This document shows, piece after piece, positions 17,201-26,626 of a stretch of 64,000 bases of DNA; position 1 is the stretch's first letter, and each line of letters starts with the position of its first letter. The stretch covers positions 62,001-126,000 of the forward strand of contig CALWVM010000002.1 in assembly GCA_944384985.1 (NCBI GenBank). Reading direction: 5' to 3'. The notes beneath the pieces were generated by a model that was not told where the DNA came from, searched no databases, and saw nothing but the letters and a program-made list of their open reading frames with translations. The position numbers were made by a program, and so were the translations under genes. The DNA comes from an uncultured Clostridia bacterium. GTDB taxonomy: Bacteria; Bacillota; Clostridia; Oscillospirales; Acutalibacteraceae.

Positions 17201-18342
17201 AAAAGCGCACCCTTGCGGCCCTTTTGGTGCTCGCGGTATGCGCGGCGATCGTTTTTACAAACTTCGACACGCTTCGGATGTTTATTCCGACGCGCTTTTC
17301 TGATACCGAGCTTGTGTATGCGGACGATGATGCAATGCGGTACTATTATTACACGCTGTCTGAAGACGCACAGATTGCCTACACAAGAATTTTAAACGAT
17401 ATTGAAGACCATCCGCAGGAAATTGAGATCCCGCCGCTCGATGACGAGGAGTTCAGCGCCATGTTCCAGGCGTTGTCTTACGACAACCCGGCGCTTTTGT
17501 GCATGGAGAACGAAAGCCACATTATCATGCGCGGTGCAAAGGCATATTTTGTGCCGCAGTATGTGACGGATGCCGAAACCTGCCGTGCGCAGACGGAAGA
17601 ACTGCTTGCCAAGGCGCATGAAATCGTAGCAAAAACGAGCAGCACATCCAGTGCCTACGAAAAAGAACTGGTTTTTCACGATTATATCTGTCAGAACACT
17701 TCCTATTTGACGCAGAATGGTTCCATTGGCTACACGGCGTATGACGCTCTGCTGACGGGCAAGGCGGTCTGCGAAGGATATTCGCGTGCGCTGCAACTGC
17801 TGTTGGAGCTTGCCGGCATCCCGAATTATCTGGTAACCGGCACCGGTGTAGACGATGACGGCGGCCGGGAGGGGCATATGTGGAACATCGTGACCATTGG
17901 TGGTGAAAATTACCATGTGGATGCCACCTGGGATGATTTAGACGCCGAAGAGATCCACCACTTTTCACATACTTACTTCAATGTAACAGACGCTTATATC
18001 GGCGTCAATCACGAGGATATTGTGCCATCCGGCAATAATTGCACGTCCGAGGCGGCGAATTATTATGTGCAAACCGGGCTTCGCTTTTCGGCGTATGACA
18101 ATGCCTGCCGGCAATCCATGGGGCGTGCGGCAGCGGAGAATATTCGCCGCGGGATCGACACACTTGAAGTATATTTCACAAACGAACAAGCGTATGCAGA
18201 AGCGGTGACAGACTTGACGGAGAACAGCGCCATTTACGATGTGCTGTATCTTGCAAATCCCCGTTTGCCCGATCAAGTGGACGAAGTTGTATATGTGCGC
18301 AGCGACACTACCGGTACGCTGCAATTTGCATTTGAAGTATAA
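17197..18342 (+). CDS. Secreted or anchored transglutaminase-like protein
   Basis: A 381-residue protein with an N-terminal signal or anchor (KKRTLAALLVLAVCAAIVFT). The transglutaminase-like core has the catalytic cysteine in KAVCEGYSRALQLLL, the histidine in GHMWNIVTIGG and the aspartate in YHVDATWDD (about residues 185-250). Such proteins act outside the cell on peptides or wall material, as proteases or cross-linkers; the exact reaction is unknown. The open frame extends upstream to 17068, but the ATG at 17197 overlaps the LCP-like stop and is preferred. folE follows 12 bases later. Confidence 0.82.
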   Translation: MKKRTLAALLVLAVCAAIVFTNFDTLRMFIPTRFSDTELVYADDDAMRYYYYTLSEDAQIAYTRILNDIEDHPQEIEIPPLDDEEFSAMFQALSYDNPALLCMENESHIIMRGAKAYFVPQYVTDAETCRAQTEELLAKAHEIVAKTSSTSSAYEKELVFHDYICQNTSYLTQNGSIGYTAYDALLTGKAVCEGYSRALQLLLELAGIPNYLVTGTGVDDDGGREGHMWNIVTIGGENYHVDATWDDLDAEEIHHFSHTYFNVTDAYIGVNHEDIVPSGNNCTSEAANYYVQTGLRFSAYDNACRQSMGRAAAENIRRGIDTLEVYFTNEQAYAEAVTDLTENSAIYDVLYLANPRLPDQVDEVVYVRSDTTGTLQFAFEV

Positions 18343-18354
18343 GGAGACGGACCA

Positions 18355-18915
18355 ATGGATAAACCTAAGATCGAGCGCGCGGTGCGCGAGATCCTGATTG
18401 CCATCGGGGAGGACCCCGACCGCGAAGGACTGGTTGAAACGCCGAAGCGCGTTGCCAATATGTACGAAGAGATTTTTTCCGGGCTTTCGGATGACCCGAC
18501 ACGGCATCTGAAAATGTTCAATGAGGGGAAAAACGACGAAATGGTTGTGGTGCGCGACATTCCGCTGTATTCCATGTGCGAGCACCATCTTCTGCCGTTT
18601 ATCGGCAAAGCGCACATTGCCTACATCCCTTCCGGCGGGCAGGTAATCGGGCTTTCCAAGCTTGCCCGAATTGTGGACAGCTTTTCCAAACGCCCGCAGC
18701 TGCAAGAGCGCCTGACTGCACAGGTAGCGGATTTCTTGGAAGAACACCTTGCGCCGCAGGGCGTGGCGGTCGTGGTGGAAGCCGAGCACCTTTGCATGAC
18801 CATGCGCGGCGCACGCGCGGCGGGCGCGGTCACACGTACATCCGCTTTGCGCGGGAGTATGCGCAAGGATGCGCGCACCCGTGCTGAAGCCATGTCTTTG
18901 CTGCGAGGAGAATGA
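18355..18915 (+). CDS. folE: GTP cyclohydrolase I
   Basis: First step of folate synthesis: GTP to dihydroneopterin triphosphate. Length is 186 residues. The zinc and active-site motif [17 protein letters not shown] is at about residues 74-90, and [11 protein letters not shown] near 145 carries the second zinc cysteine. An AAGGAGACGGACC site precedes the ATG. It leads the folE-folP-folB-folK operon. Confidence 0.97.
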   Translation: MDKPKIERAVREILIAIGEDPDREGLVETPKRVANMYEEIFSGLSDDPTRHLKMFNEGKNDEMVVVRDIPLYSMCEHHLLPFIGKAHIAYIPSGGQVIGLSKLARIVDSFSKRPQLQERLTAQVADFLEEHLAPQGVAVVVEAEHLCMTMRGARAAGAVTRTSALRGSMRKDARTRAEAMSLLRGE

Positions 18916-18917
18916 GA

Positions 18918-19766
18918 ATGCTTTCTTTTTTTGGCAGAGGCTTTTCTTTTCCGCTCGGCGAACGGACCTATATCATGGGCATTCTCAATGTTACGCCGGA
19001 TTCTTTTTTTGACGGCGGCAAGTGGAATGAACCGCAAAAGGCGGCGATGCACGCAAGGGAAATGGAAGCGGACGGCGCGGCTCTGATCGATGTTGGCGCG
19101 CAGTCCACACGTCCGGGGCACACGCCGCTTTCCGAAACGCAGGAGCTGGAGATCCTGCGGCGCTTTCTGCCCGCTGTAAAAGAAGCGGTACAAGTTCCCA
19201 TAAGCGTGGATACGTTTTATCCCGCTGTTGCGCAGTATGCGCTCGCAAACGGCGCTTCGATCATTAACGACGTGAGCGGTGTGCTTTCGAAAAAAATGGC
19301 GGCCGTTGTGCGTACACATGAGGCGGGCTGGATCTTGATGCATACGGGTGGCGCGAATGCAGACCGCGCCGCAGTTTACCCGAACGGCGTGTGCGCAGAT
19401 GTGCGCGCTTTTTTTCAGTCTGTTTCCCGGTTTGCAAACGAACAGGGGCTCAAAGATGCACAAATCTGTTTGGATCCCGGCTTCGGATTCGGCAAAAGCC
19501 ATAGGGATAATCTTGCGCTGCTTCGTGGGATTGCGTCCGTAAAGCCTGAACGCCATGCGCTGTTGACTGCACTATCCTGTAAGCGAATGATTGCGCAGGA
19601 AGCAGGGGCTTCCGAAGAACAGCGCCTTTTTGGGACTGTCGCCGCCGATACGATTGCGATTGCGGGCGGTACGGACTTCATTCGTGTGCATCATGTACGC
19701 GAAGCAAAAGCCGCTGCCGATATGGCAGATGCGCTGACGCGCAGGGGAGGAGACACAAATGGATAA
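18918..19766 (+). CDS. folP: Dihydropteroate synthase
   Basis: Condenses hydroxymethyl-dihydropterin pyrophosphate with p-aminobenzoate, the target of sulfonamides. The TIM-barrel motifs are GILNVTPDSFFDGG, IDVGAQSTRPG and LDPGFGFGKSHRDN. Two ATG codons lie 6 bases apart. The one at 18912 is 1 base from AGGAG, the one at 18918 is 7 bases away, so 18918 is chosen (282 residues). It lies 2 bases after the folE stop and overlaps folB by 8 bases. Confidence 0.96.
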   Translation: MLSFFGRGFSFPLGERTYIMGILNVTPDSFFDGGKWNEPQKAAMHAREMEADGAALIDVGAQSTRPGHTPLSETQELEILRRFLPAVKEAVQVPISVDTFYPAVAQYALANGASIINDVSGVLSKKMAAVVRTHEAGWILMHTGGANADRAAVYPNGVCADVRAFFQSVSRFANEQGLKDAQICLDPGFGFGKSHRDNLALLRGIASVKPERHALLTALSCKRMIAQEAGASEEQRLFGTVAADTIAIAGGTDFIRVHHVREAKAAADMADALTRRGGDTNG

Positions 19767-20148
19767 GATTGAAATACATGGGCTGCGCCTGTACGCTTAC
19801 CACGGTGTAAACCCGGAAGAAAAAGAGAACGGGCAGATGTTCCAGCTGAATATAACCTGTTCGTTGCCACTGTATGTGCCCTGCCAGACAGACTGTGTGG
19901 AGGACACTGTCAGCTATGCAAAAGTCCTAAAAACCGCGCGTGCAGCGTTCCTTTCGCAAAAATTTGATTTGCTTGAACGTGCGGCGCAGGTTGTTGCCGA
20001 TGCAGTGCTGAACGGATTTCAGGATATTCAGGAAGTTACTGTCTGCGTACAGAAGCCGCAGGCGCCCATACAGGCGGATTTTGATTATACTGCCGTTGAG
20101 ATCACAAGGCGGCGCACGGGAAATGACTTTTCCGGGGTAAACGAATGA
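19759..20148 (+). CDS. folB: Dihydroneopterin aldolase
   Basis: Converts dihydroneopterin to 6-hydroxymethyl-dihydropterin and glycolaldehyde. The 129-residue protein opens DKIEIHGLRLYAYHGVNPEEKENGQ, with the family's conserved YHGV and E residues, followed by DTVSYAKV and the C-terminal KPQAPIQADFDYTAVEI. The GGGGAGGAG site lies within folP. Overlap on both sides shows tight operon packing. Confidence 0.95.
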   Translation: MDKIEIHGLRLYAYHGVNPEEKENGQMFQLNITCSLPLYVPCQTDCVEDTVSYAKVLKTARAAFLSQKFDLLERAAQVVADAVLNGFQDIQEVTVCVQKPQAPIQADFDYTAVEITRRRTGNDFSGVNE

Positions 20149-20648
20149 GGGCGGTCGTAGGACTCGGTACAAACCTCGGTGACCGTATGCAGAATTTGCA
20201 GAATGCGCTTGCGGCAATCGACCGTGTTGTGCAAACGCAAGTTGTACGCTGCTCACGGGTATATGAAAGCAAACCATACGGATATCCCGATCAAGCAGAT
20301 TTCCTGAACATGGCGGCCGAGCTTGAGACCAAATTGCAGCCGGAAGCACTGCTCGGCGCGTTGCTCGGCATTGAGGCGGGCCTTGGACGGGTCCGAACCA
20401 TTAAAAATGGCCCGCGCGTCATAGATCTTGATCTGCTTTCGTGGGAAGGCGTTACTTCTGATACGCCGTTCCTTTGTCTGCCGCACCCGGGGCTTTGGAG
20501 CCGCTCGTTTGTTTTGCTTCCGCTTGCGGATTTGTACCCAAACGGCAATGCGCTCGGTGTAGAGTTTGCGCAGGCGGCCCGCGTACTTCCGAAAGATGAC
20601 ATCCATCTGTTTGCCGACCGTGTGCCGGTGCTGGGAAACGAAGACTAA
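20145..20648 (+). CDS. folK: 2-amino-4-hydroxy-6-hydroxymethyldihydropteridine diphosphokinase
   Basis: Transfers pyrophosphate from ATP to 6-hydroxymethyl-dihydropterin. The 167-residue protein has the family motifs GLGTNLGDR at the N-terminus, YPDQADFLNMAAEL, and the ATP/magnesium motif GPRVIDLDLLSWE near residue 90, followed by LPHPGLWSRSFVLLPLADL. The start overlaps folB by 4 bases. It ends the operon at a strong bidirectional terminator. Confidence 0.96.
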   Translation: MRAVVGLGTNLGDRMQNLQNALAAIDRVVQTQVVRCSRVYESKPYGYPDQADFLNMAAELETKLQPEALLGALLGIEAGLGRVRTIKNGPRVIDLDLLSWEGVTSDTPFLCLPHPGLWSRSFVLLPLADLYPNGNALGVEFAQAARVLPKDDIHLFADRVPVLGNED

Positions 20649-20660
20649 AATATAAGTAAA

Positions 20661-20689
20661 AAGGACGGTGCTTATACACCGTCCTTTTT
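20661..20689. terminator. Bidirectional terminator between folK and the foldase gene
   Basis: A perfect 10-base-pair stem AAGGACGGTG/CACCGTCCTT with a CTTATA loop. There is a T-tract on the plus strand and an A-run before the stem for the minus strand. The two genes are convergent. Confidence 0.9.
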
Positions 20690-20723
20690 CTATGTCCTGT
20701 TGGGGTTGCAGCAAGATTATGAC

Positions 20724-22418
20724 TTAGGAATTGTAGTTGCGCGCAATGTAGCTTTCCGTAATCAATGTTTCCAACTGCGAAGCAGACCAATCGATCATCC
20801 GCGTAGAAGCGTCCACTTTGTAGGTATCGCCATTTTGAATATCCTCATCAAACGCCGTAAGTTCTTCATTGGCGATTGCCGAACGCACGCTGGATTTCCA
20901 GATCTCTTCGTTGTCGTTGCCGACATAGTACATGATATGATAGCCAATTTCTGTTTCAATGATCCCACTGTCTCCGGGCTGCCGCGCCGGATCAAAGATC
21001 CAGGCGTCAAACGCATCGACCATCTGCCCGGGCTGCACGTCTTCGTAAAGACCGCCGTTCGTGTTGGAACCGGTATCATCGCTGTTTTCATTGGCGAGAG
21101 CAGCAAAGTTGTCTTCCGTGGGATCCTCCAGAAACTGCTGATAGATCTCCTCCGCTTTATCGTAATAGGTCTGCTTCTGCTCATCCGTCAGTTCGACCGT
21201 GTTGCCTTCGTTATCGGTTTCCGTATCAAACTGAATCAAAATATGACGTACGTCTACGGGCTTGACAGTGTTCTTATGCGGCAGTTCCGCCATGTAGATG
21301 ACGGTATAGCCGCTGTCAGACTCCACAACACCGACGTCGCCGACCGCACGATCAGAGGAAAGCACCCAGTCGCGCACGTTGGTTCCGTAAGTGGATTCCA
21401 GAGAAGATGCGGTAACGTCCTCCTGCGTTACGCCGGATTCCGTAGCGGTGCTGTTGTATGCCTGTGCCTGCTCAAGCAGAGTTGCAGCGTCCGTGACCTG
21501 CGCAGCATAGCGGTCTGCTTCTGCTTTGGCATCAGCCATCGCATCGGCGCGGGCGGCTTCCTGCTCTTCTTCAGATGCGTCAGTCGAAATATTTGACGTG
21601 TCTGCCGATACCGTAAACAGGGAAACGGAAAGCTGCGCATAATCCGCAATGTTTTCATTATATTCCGTTTCAATTTCTTCATCCGTGACGGCGTCCGTTA
21701 ACTCATCGCTCTTTTGCTGCGCATAGTTTGCGGCGAGCTGTTGCTCTTCCATAACCTCGCGCAGCAGATCCTCGTCTACGCCTTTCCCGTAAAGGCGGAT
21801 CAGCCAGCGGTTCAGCGAATAGTCGTTGGATTCAGCGGTGGAGCGCAGGCTCTCGATCTGCTCATCAATATCCGCCTGCTCGTCCTCCGTCAGCGTAAGT
21901 CCGGCGTCACGCGCCATATCCGCGTAGGCGATATAGGACTGCAAAGATTGCAGTGTGCTGATGCGGAAATAATCCGCCCAGGTCGGGTTTTCGCCTTCAA
22001 AGCCTTCCAGTTCCTCGGGATATTCCTGGTCCATGGGGGTCTTGGAAGCGTCATACCCGGTATATGCAGCGCCGTAACCGCTGCCGTACTGCGAATCGAT
22101 TTGCGAAGAGTACTGCTGCACCTGCATATAAAGCGTCATGTAATAGTAATTATATTTTGCAACAGAAACCTTCTCGTCGCCGACCTTGGCGGCAGTCAAT
22201 ACCTTCTGCGGCACGCCGAAAAAGTTCAGCACAGCGTAAACCGCGCCGAGCACCAGCGCCACCGCTACGACAATGGCGACAACCTTACCGATAATGCGTT
22301 TCGCTTTTGTCGCTTTCGGGTTTCTTTTGGCTTTTTTCTTTGCCGCGGAATCAATGCGCTTTTTGCGCTCTTCGCGGTAAAGCTCCGCCTGACTTTTTTC
22401 TGTGTGGTTGTTCTCCAT
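20724..22418 (-). CDS. PrsA/SurA-like foldase with parvulin domain
   Basis: A 564-residue membrane-anchored peptidyl-prolyl isomerase for folding secreted proteins. A basic N-terminus (KKAKRNPKATKAKR) precedes one transmembrane segment at about residues 47-70. A SurA-N-like helical region follows, with many acidic residues. The parvulin core at about 390-515 includes VRHILIQFDTE, NEN(S)DDTGSNTNGGLYEDV, GQMVDAFDAWIFD and ETEIGYHIMYYVG. No lipobox cysteine is visible, so it is anchored by the transmembrane helix and not by lipid as in PrsA. It is transcribed toward folK. Confidence 0.88.
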   Translation of the reverse strand: MENNHTEKSQAELYREERKKRIDSAAKKKAKRNPKATKAKRIIGKVVAIVVAVALVLGAVYAVLNFFGVPQKVLTAAKVGDEKVSVAKYNYYYMTLYMQVQQYSSQIDSQYGSGYGAAYTGYDASKTPMDQEYPEELEGFEGENPTWADYFRISTLQSLQSYIAYADMARDAGLTLTEDEQADIDEQIESLRSTAESNDYSLNRWLIRLYGKGVDEDLLREVMEEQQLAANYAQQKSDELTDAVTDEEIETEYNENIADYAQLSVSLFTVSADTSNISTDASEEEQEAARADAMADAKAEADRYAAQVTDAATLLEQAQAYNSTATESGVTQEDVTASSLESTYGTNVRDWVLSSDRAVGDVGVVESDSGYTVIYMAELPHKNTVKPVDVRHILIQFDTETDNEGNTVELTDEQKQTYYDKAEEIYQQFLEDPTEDNFAALANENSDDTGSNTNGGLYEDVQPGQMVDAFDAWIFDPARQPGDSGIIETEIGYHIMYYVGNDNEEIWKSSVRSAIANEELTAFDEDIQNGDTYKVDASTRMIDWSASQLETLITESYIARNYNS

Positions 22419-22616
22419 ACCGTTCCATCCTTTTGTCAGATGATTTTCGGGAAACCCGAATAAACATATCCATTTTATACTATTTTGCTAAAAGATACAA
22501 GCATATTTTTTGAAAAAGCGGTCGCTGCTGCACGAATTTACAAAATCTTCAAAGTGTTTGACCGTAAAAAATAAGCGCAGGCGCGAAGCAGCGACTTTTG
22601 CCCCGATGGCAGCGTT

Positions 22617-24533
22617 TTACTCTGTGAGCGTCAGCCATTCGGTTTCCAATGTGTCTACGGCGTCCTCCAAAGCTTCGATCTCTTCCGTAAGAGAAGAAAG
22701 ACGTTCGTAATTTACAGCGACCTCAGGCTGCTCACATTCGGCTTTGAGCGCATTTAACTTTCGGTAGCTTTCTTCGATTTCTTTTTGCAGCGCCGCAGCG
22801 CGTGCGCGCCGGCGGCGATCCTCCGCCTTGTTCTTTTTCGCGGCTTCGTAAGCGGCTTTTTGTTCGGAAACCACTTTTTTTGCCGGTGGTTCCGGCTGCG
22901 GCAAATCAGGGCTATTTGCTTTTTCCTTTGCAGCAACATAATCATCATATTTGCCGGGATAGAGCGTGATGCCCTGTGGCTGCATTTCCGCGATTACAGT
23001 CGGGACGCTGTTCAGAAAGTAGCGGTCATGCGAAACCACCAGCATTGTGCCGTCAAAACGGCGCAGCGCATCGTCCAAAGCTTCTTTCGCCGTGTAATCA
23101 AGATGGTTGGTCGGCTCGTCCAGAATCAGAAAATTCGCACGGGTGAACATTAAAATGCAGAATGCGACCTTTGCCCGGTTCGCACCCGAAAGCTCGCGCA
23201 CTCGCTTGAAAACGCCATCGTCGGTGATGAGCAACTGGGCGAGCGCACTGCGGATCTCATGTTCGGTTTTGCCCGGGAAACGGCGGTGCACTGCCTCAAG
23301 GACCGTATCGTTGAGATCAAGACCGGCAAGTTCCTGGTCAAAGTAGCCCACACGGACGTTCCCGCCGAGACGGATCAGCCCCGTAGCCGGGATTTTTTTG
23401 AGAATCGCTTTTAATAGCGAGCTCTTGCCCACACCGTTCGGGCCAACCAGCGCAAGCTTTTCACCGCGCTCGATCTCAAGAGATATGCCGTTATAGAGTT
23501 GTTTCCCCGTCAGGCGGTCGCCGACGTGAACACCGACATCACGCAGTTCCAGCACCGTTTTGTGCGGGGGAAAATCATAGGGAAAATTAAAGTGTGCGAC
23601 GGGCTGGCGCGGATTCGGCAGTTCCATTTCTTCCGCTTTTTCCAATGCTTTTACGCGTGAGCCGACGCTGTTGGTGCTGCTTGAGCGCGCAAGATTGCGC
23701 TGCACATATTCGCGCATCGCGGCAAGCTGTGCCTGCTGCTTCAAATATGCCTTTTCCAGTGTGCGCACACGTTCTTCCTTTTGCACCAAAAACGCAGAAT
23801 AGCCGCCCTTGTAGCGCACCAGCTCGCCGCGTTCAAGCTCACATATATCCTTGGCGATGCTGTCCAGAAAATAGCGGTCGTGCGAAACAACGATTACGGC
23901 GCCTTTATAGGAAGAAAGATAGGATTCCAGCCATGCGAGCATCTGAAAATCCAAATGGTTGGTCGGCTCGTCCAGAAGCAGAAGCTCCGGATTTTGCAAA
24001 AGCGTCTTAGCGATGGCAAAACGGATCTTTTCACCGCCGCTCAAATGTCGGACAGGCATTTGCCGGTCAAAGCCGCCGAATCCGAGTCCGTTTAAGACCG
24101 TTTCAATGCGCACGGTGGCGTTATAGCCGTCAAGCGCAGCGTACTTTGCGGTATACCGGTCGTATTCTGCAGAAAGCGCACGGTAGCCGTCGCTTTGCGG
24201 ATCTGCGGCGGCTATCTGTTCAGAAAGCGCACGCAGTTTTTCCTGTACGTCAAAAACTTCGTGCAGTGCAAGACGAATCTCCGTTTCGAGCGTATTTTCG
24301 GAGTCGAGCGCTTCGTTTTGCCGCAAGTACCCAATGCGAAGCCCTTTTTTGCGGTCTATCGTGCCTGCATCATATGCAAGAACACCCGCTGCAATTTGCA
24401 GCAGGGTGCTTTTGCCGGCGCCGTTTACCCCCAAAAGACCGATTCGGTCATCTTCACGTACGGCAAGATCAATGTTTTTCAATACAGGTTCATCCAGAAA
24501 GCTTTTGGAGACCTGCTGCATGGTCAATAACAT
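22617..24533 (-). CDS. ABC-F family ATPase
   Basis: A 638-residue soluble protein with two ABC ATPase domains and no membrane segments. Such proteins act on the ribosome (translation factors or antibiotic protection). Walker A motifs are GVNGAGKST (near residue 37) and GPNGVGKSS (near 362). The first signature is LSGGEKIRF; the second is altered to LSGANRAKVAF. Two copies of LLLDEPTNHLD/LILDEPTNHLD are present. The inter-domain linker is charged, and the C-terminus is a predicted coiled coil (KKNKAEDRRRRARAAALQKEI). It resembles Uup/YdiF types; antibiotic resistance cannot be claimed from sequence. Confidence 0.92.
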   Translation of the reverse strand: MLLTMQQVSKSFLDEPVLKNIDLAVREDDRIGLLGVNGAGKSTLLQIAAGVLAYDAGTIDRKKGLRIGYLRQNEALDSENTLETEIRLALHEVFDVQEKLRALSEQIAAADPQSDGYRALSAEYDRYTAKYAALDGYNATVRIETVLNGLGFGGFDRQMPVRHLSGGEKIRFAIAKTLLQNPELLLLDEPTNHLDFQMLAWLESYLSSYKGAVIVVSHDRYFLDSIAKDICELERGELVRYKGGYSAFLVQKEERVRTLEKAYLKQQAQLAAMREYVQRNLARSSSTNSVGSRVKALEKAEEMELPNPRQPVAHFNFPYDFPPHKTVLELRDVGVHVGDRLTGKQLYNGISLEIERGEKLALVGPNGVGKSSLLKAILKKIPATGLIRLGGNVRVGYFDQELAGLDLNDTVLEAVHRRFPGKTEHEIRSALAQLLITDDGVFKRVRELSGANRAKVAFCILMFTRANFLILDEPTNHLDYTAKEALDDALRRFDGTMLVVSHDRYFLNSVPTVIAEMQPQGITLYPGKYDDYVAAKEKANSPDLPQPEPPAKKVVSEQKAAYEAAKKNKAEDRRRRARAAALQKEIEESYRKLNALKAECEQPEVAVNYERLSSLTEEIEALEDAVDTLETEWLTLTE

Positions 24534-24563
24534 AGGAATTCCCCGAGGTGGACATTATGCGGA

Positions 24564-25208
24564 TCATTTAATCAGTCGTTCGACATCTTCATTTTTACCG
24601 AGAACGATCAGCGTCTCATCCGAAGAAAATACATGCTCGGCGTGCGGCAGGGGATAGATCTGCCCGTTTGATTTGGTTGCGAGGATGCTGACGTTGTATT
24701 TTGTGCGGACGCTTTTTTGCAGAATGCTCTTGCCGACCCATGACGGGGGGGTGGCAATCTCGTAGATGGAGAAGTTCCGGCTGAGCTCAATGTAGTCGAA
24801 AATGTTGTCGCTTCCGTATTTTACAGCAAGCCGCTCTGCTGTTTCTTTTTCGGTGTATACTACGTCGTCTGCGCCGTTTCGAAGTAGAAACTTCGCGTGC
24901 ACATCGCGGCTGGCGCGCGAAAGCACAAACTGTGCGCCCAGGTCTTTCAGCAGGGCAGTTGCCTCCAGCGAGCTTTGGAAATTGTCGCCGATGGCGACGA
25001 CGCACAGGTCATAATTCCCAACGCCGAGCGACCGCACGAATTCCTCGTTGGTTGCGTCGCCGATCTGACCGTCCGTCACAAAAGGAAGCACCGCGTTGAC
25101 ACGTTCTTCCGAAATATCGACCGCCATTACGTCGTTACCGCGTTCATTGAATTTTTCCGCCATGTGGCGGCCGAATCGCCCGAGACCGATAATCAAAATG
25201 GATTTCAT
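24564..25208 (-). CDS. ktrA: Trk/Ktr potassium uptake regulatory subunit (RCK)
   Basis: Cytoplasmic nucleotide-binding gate of a potassium channel-like transporter. The 214-residue protein has the Rossmann motif IIGLGRFGRHMAEKFNERG with VMAVDISEERV, the rest of the RCK-N domain to about residue 135, and an RCK-C (TrkA-C) domain to the end. The single RCK pair fits the KtrA type. It lies directly downstream of the membrane subunit with a 17-base gap. Confidence 0.92.
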   Translation of the reverse strand: MKSILIIGLGRFGRHMAEKFNERGNDVMAVDISEERVNAVLPFVTDGQIGDATNEEFVRSLGVGNYDLCVVAIGDNFQSSLEATALLKDLGAQFVLSRASRDVHAKFLLRNGADDVVYTEKETAERLAVKYGSDNIFDYIELSRNFSIYEIATPPSWVGKSILQKSVRTKYNVSILATKSNGQIYPLPHAEHVFSSDETLIVLGKNEDVERLIK

Positions 25209-25225
25209 ATTGCATTTCCTTTCAT

Positions 25226-26572
25226 TCAGCCAATATTGATTTTTTCCACAGGATATTTGGAAGGCGTTGCGCCTTTTCGACCGTTGAACGCCAACAGCAG
25301 CGTGATGCCGCCGACTCTGCCGAAGAACATCAGGGCAATCAGCACAAGCAGCGACGGGACGGAAAGCGTCGGTGTGATGCCGAGGGTCAACCCGACTGTA
25401 CCAAGCGCAGAGGCTACTTCAAAGAAAGATTCTTTGATGGTTACCGGGTCGAACGCGCAAACAAGCATTCCCGAAACAAAGAACAGCAGCATGTACATGG
25501 CCGACACGCTGATGATTTGCAGCATGGCGTCCTCGCTCATGCGGCGATGAAAGCTTTCAACTGTCTTACGGTGGCGGAGCACCGAGATCATTCCGGAGAA
25601 CCACATGGCAAGCGTGGTGGTTTTCATACCGCCTGCCGTAGAACTCGGCGAACCACCGATAAGCATCAGAAAGATCGAAAGCACAATGGTCGCATCGGAA
25701 AGCAGACCGTAATCTACCGAATTAAAGCCCGCAGTACGCGGAGTGACGGTCTGGAACAGCATGGAGAGCAGATATTCACCTGTGCCGTTTTCGTGCAGCT
25801 CGGCACTGTTGCGTTCAAAAAAGACCATCAGAAAAAACGGGATAACCAGCAGCCCCAGCGTTGTAATCAGAACAACCTTAGTGTGCAGCTTGTAGCGGCG
25901 CACTTTGAACTTGTTGTGCAAAACGTCAGACCAAACGAAGAACCCAAGACCGCCGATGACGATCAGCCCGCTGATGGTAAGGCTGACGATGGGATCGCCG
26001 GAATAAGCCGTTAGAGATGAAAATGGTTTGGAACCACCCATCAGGTCAAATCCGGCGTTACAGAATGCGGAAATCGAATGGAATATACTGAAATAGACGC
26101 CTTTCCAGAAGCCGAATTGGGGTATGAAGCGGATCGCCAGCAGCAAAGCCCCGATCCCTTCAAACAGCGCCGTGCCGAGCAAAATAAACCGCGTCATACG
26201 CACAATGCCGCCGACTTGAGACGCGCCAACGTCTTCCTGCATGGTGTATCTGTCGCGAAGCCCGATTTTCCGCTTTGTCAGTGTCAATGCAGAGATTGCA
26301 AGCGTCATGAAACCGATGCCGCCGACCTGGATCATAAGGAGGATCACGATTTGCCCGAAAAGCGTCCAGTGCGTGTAGGTATCATAGACGATCAAGCCCG
26401 TCACACAGGTGGCGGAAGTCGCTGTGAAAAGCGTGTCATGGAAGGGTGTCCAAGTGCCCGCGCGCGACGAAATGGGCAGGCACAACAAAATGGCGCCTGT
26501 CAAAATAATCAGGAAATAACCGAGCACGACTACGCGCAGGGGGGAAAGTACTCGAGTGATTTTACGTTTCAT
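25226..26572 (-). CDS. ktrB: TrkH/KtrB-family potassium transporter membrane subunit
   Basis: A 448-residue membrane protein of the Trk/Ktr/HKT superfamily. Repeated M1-P-M2 units are visible, with selectivity-filter stretches such as TSATCVTGLI, CNAGFDLMGG and TPRTAGFNSVD, and the conserved GGSPSSTAGGMKTTT motif in the third repeat. It works with the RCK subunit encoded next to it. The SD (AGGGAG) lies upstream of the ATG. KtrB is the closest match in size. Confidence 0.92.
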   Translation of the reverse strand: MKRKITRVLSPLRVVVLGYFLIILTGAILLCLPISSRAGTWTPFHDTLFTATSATCVTGLIVYDTYTHWTLFGQIVILLMIQVGGIGFMTLAISALTLTKRKIGLRDRYTMQEDVGASQVGGIVRMTRFILLGTALFEGIGALLLAIRFIPQFGFWKGVYFSIFHSISAFCNAGFDLMGGSKPFSSLTAYSGDPIVSLTISGLIVIGGLGFFVWSDVLHNKFKVRRYKLHTKVVLITTLGLLVIPFFLMVFFERNSAELHENGTGEYLLSMLFQTVTPRTAGFNSVDYGLLSDATIVLSIFLMLIGGSPSSTAGGMKTTTLAMWFSGMISVLRHRKTVESFHRRMSEDAMLQIISVSAMYMLLFFVSGMLVCAFDPVTIKESFFEVASALGTVGLTLGITPTLSVPSLLVLIALMFFGRVGGITLLLAFNGRKGATPSKYPVEKINIG

Positions 26573-26626
26573 AAATACTCCCTGTTTGTGTTTAAATCTG
26601 TATGTAAAAAGGCAACAGACTGCCTG

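Noticed and set aside
22419..22616. Small gene or clear terminator between the ABC-F and foldase genes
   Set aside because: No coding frame with a ribosome binding site; an imperfect long-range repeat of GTCGCTGCT is present but not convincing as a terminator.
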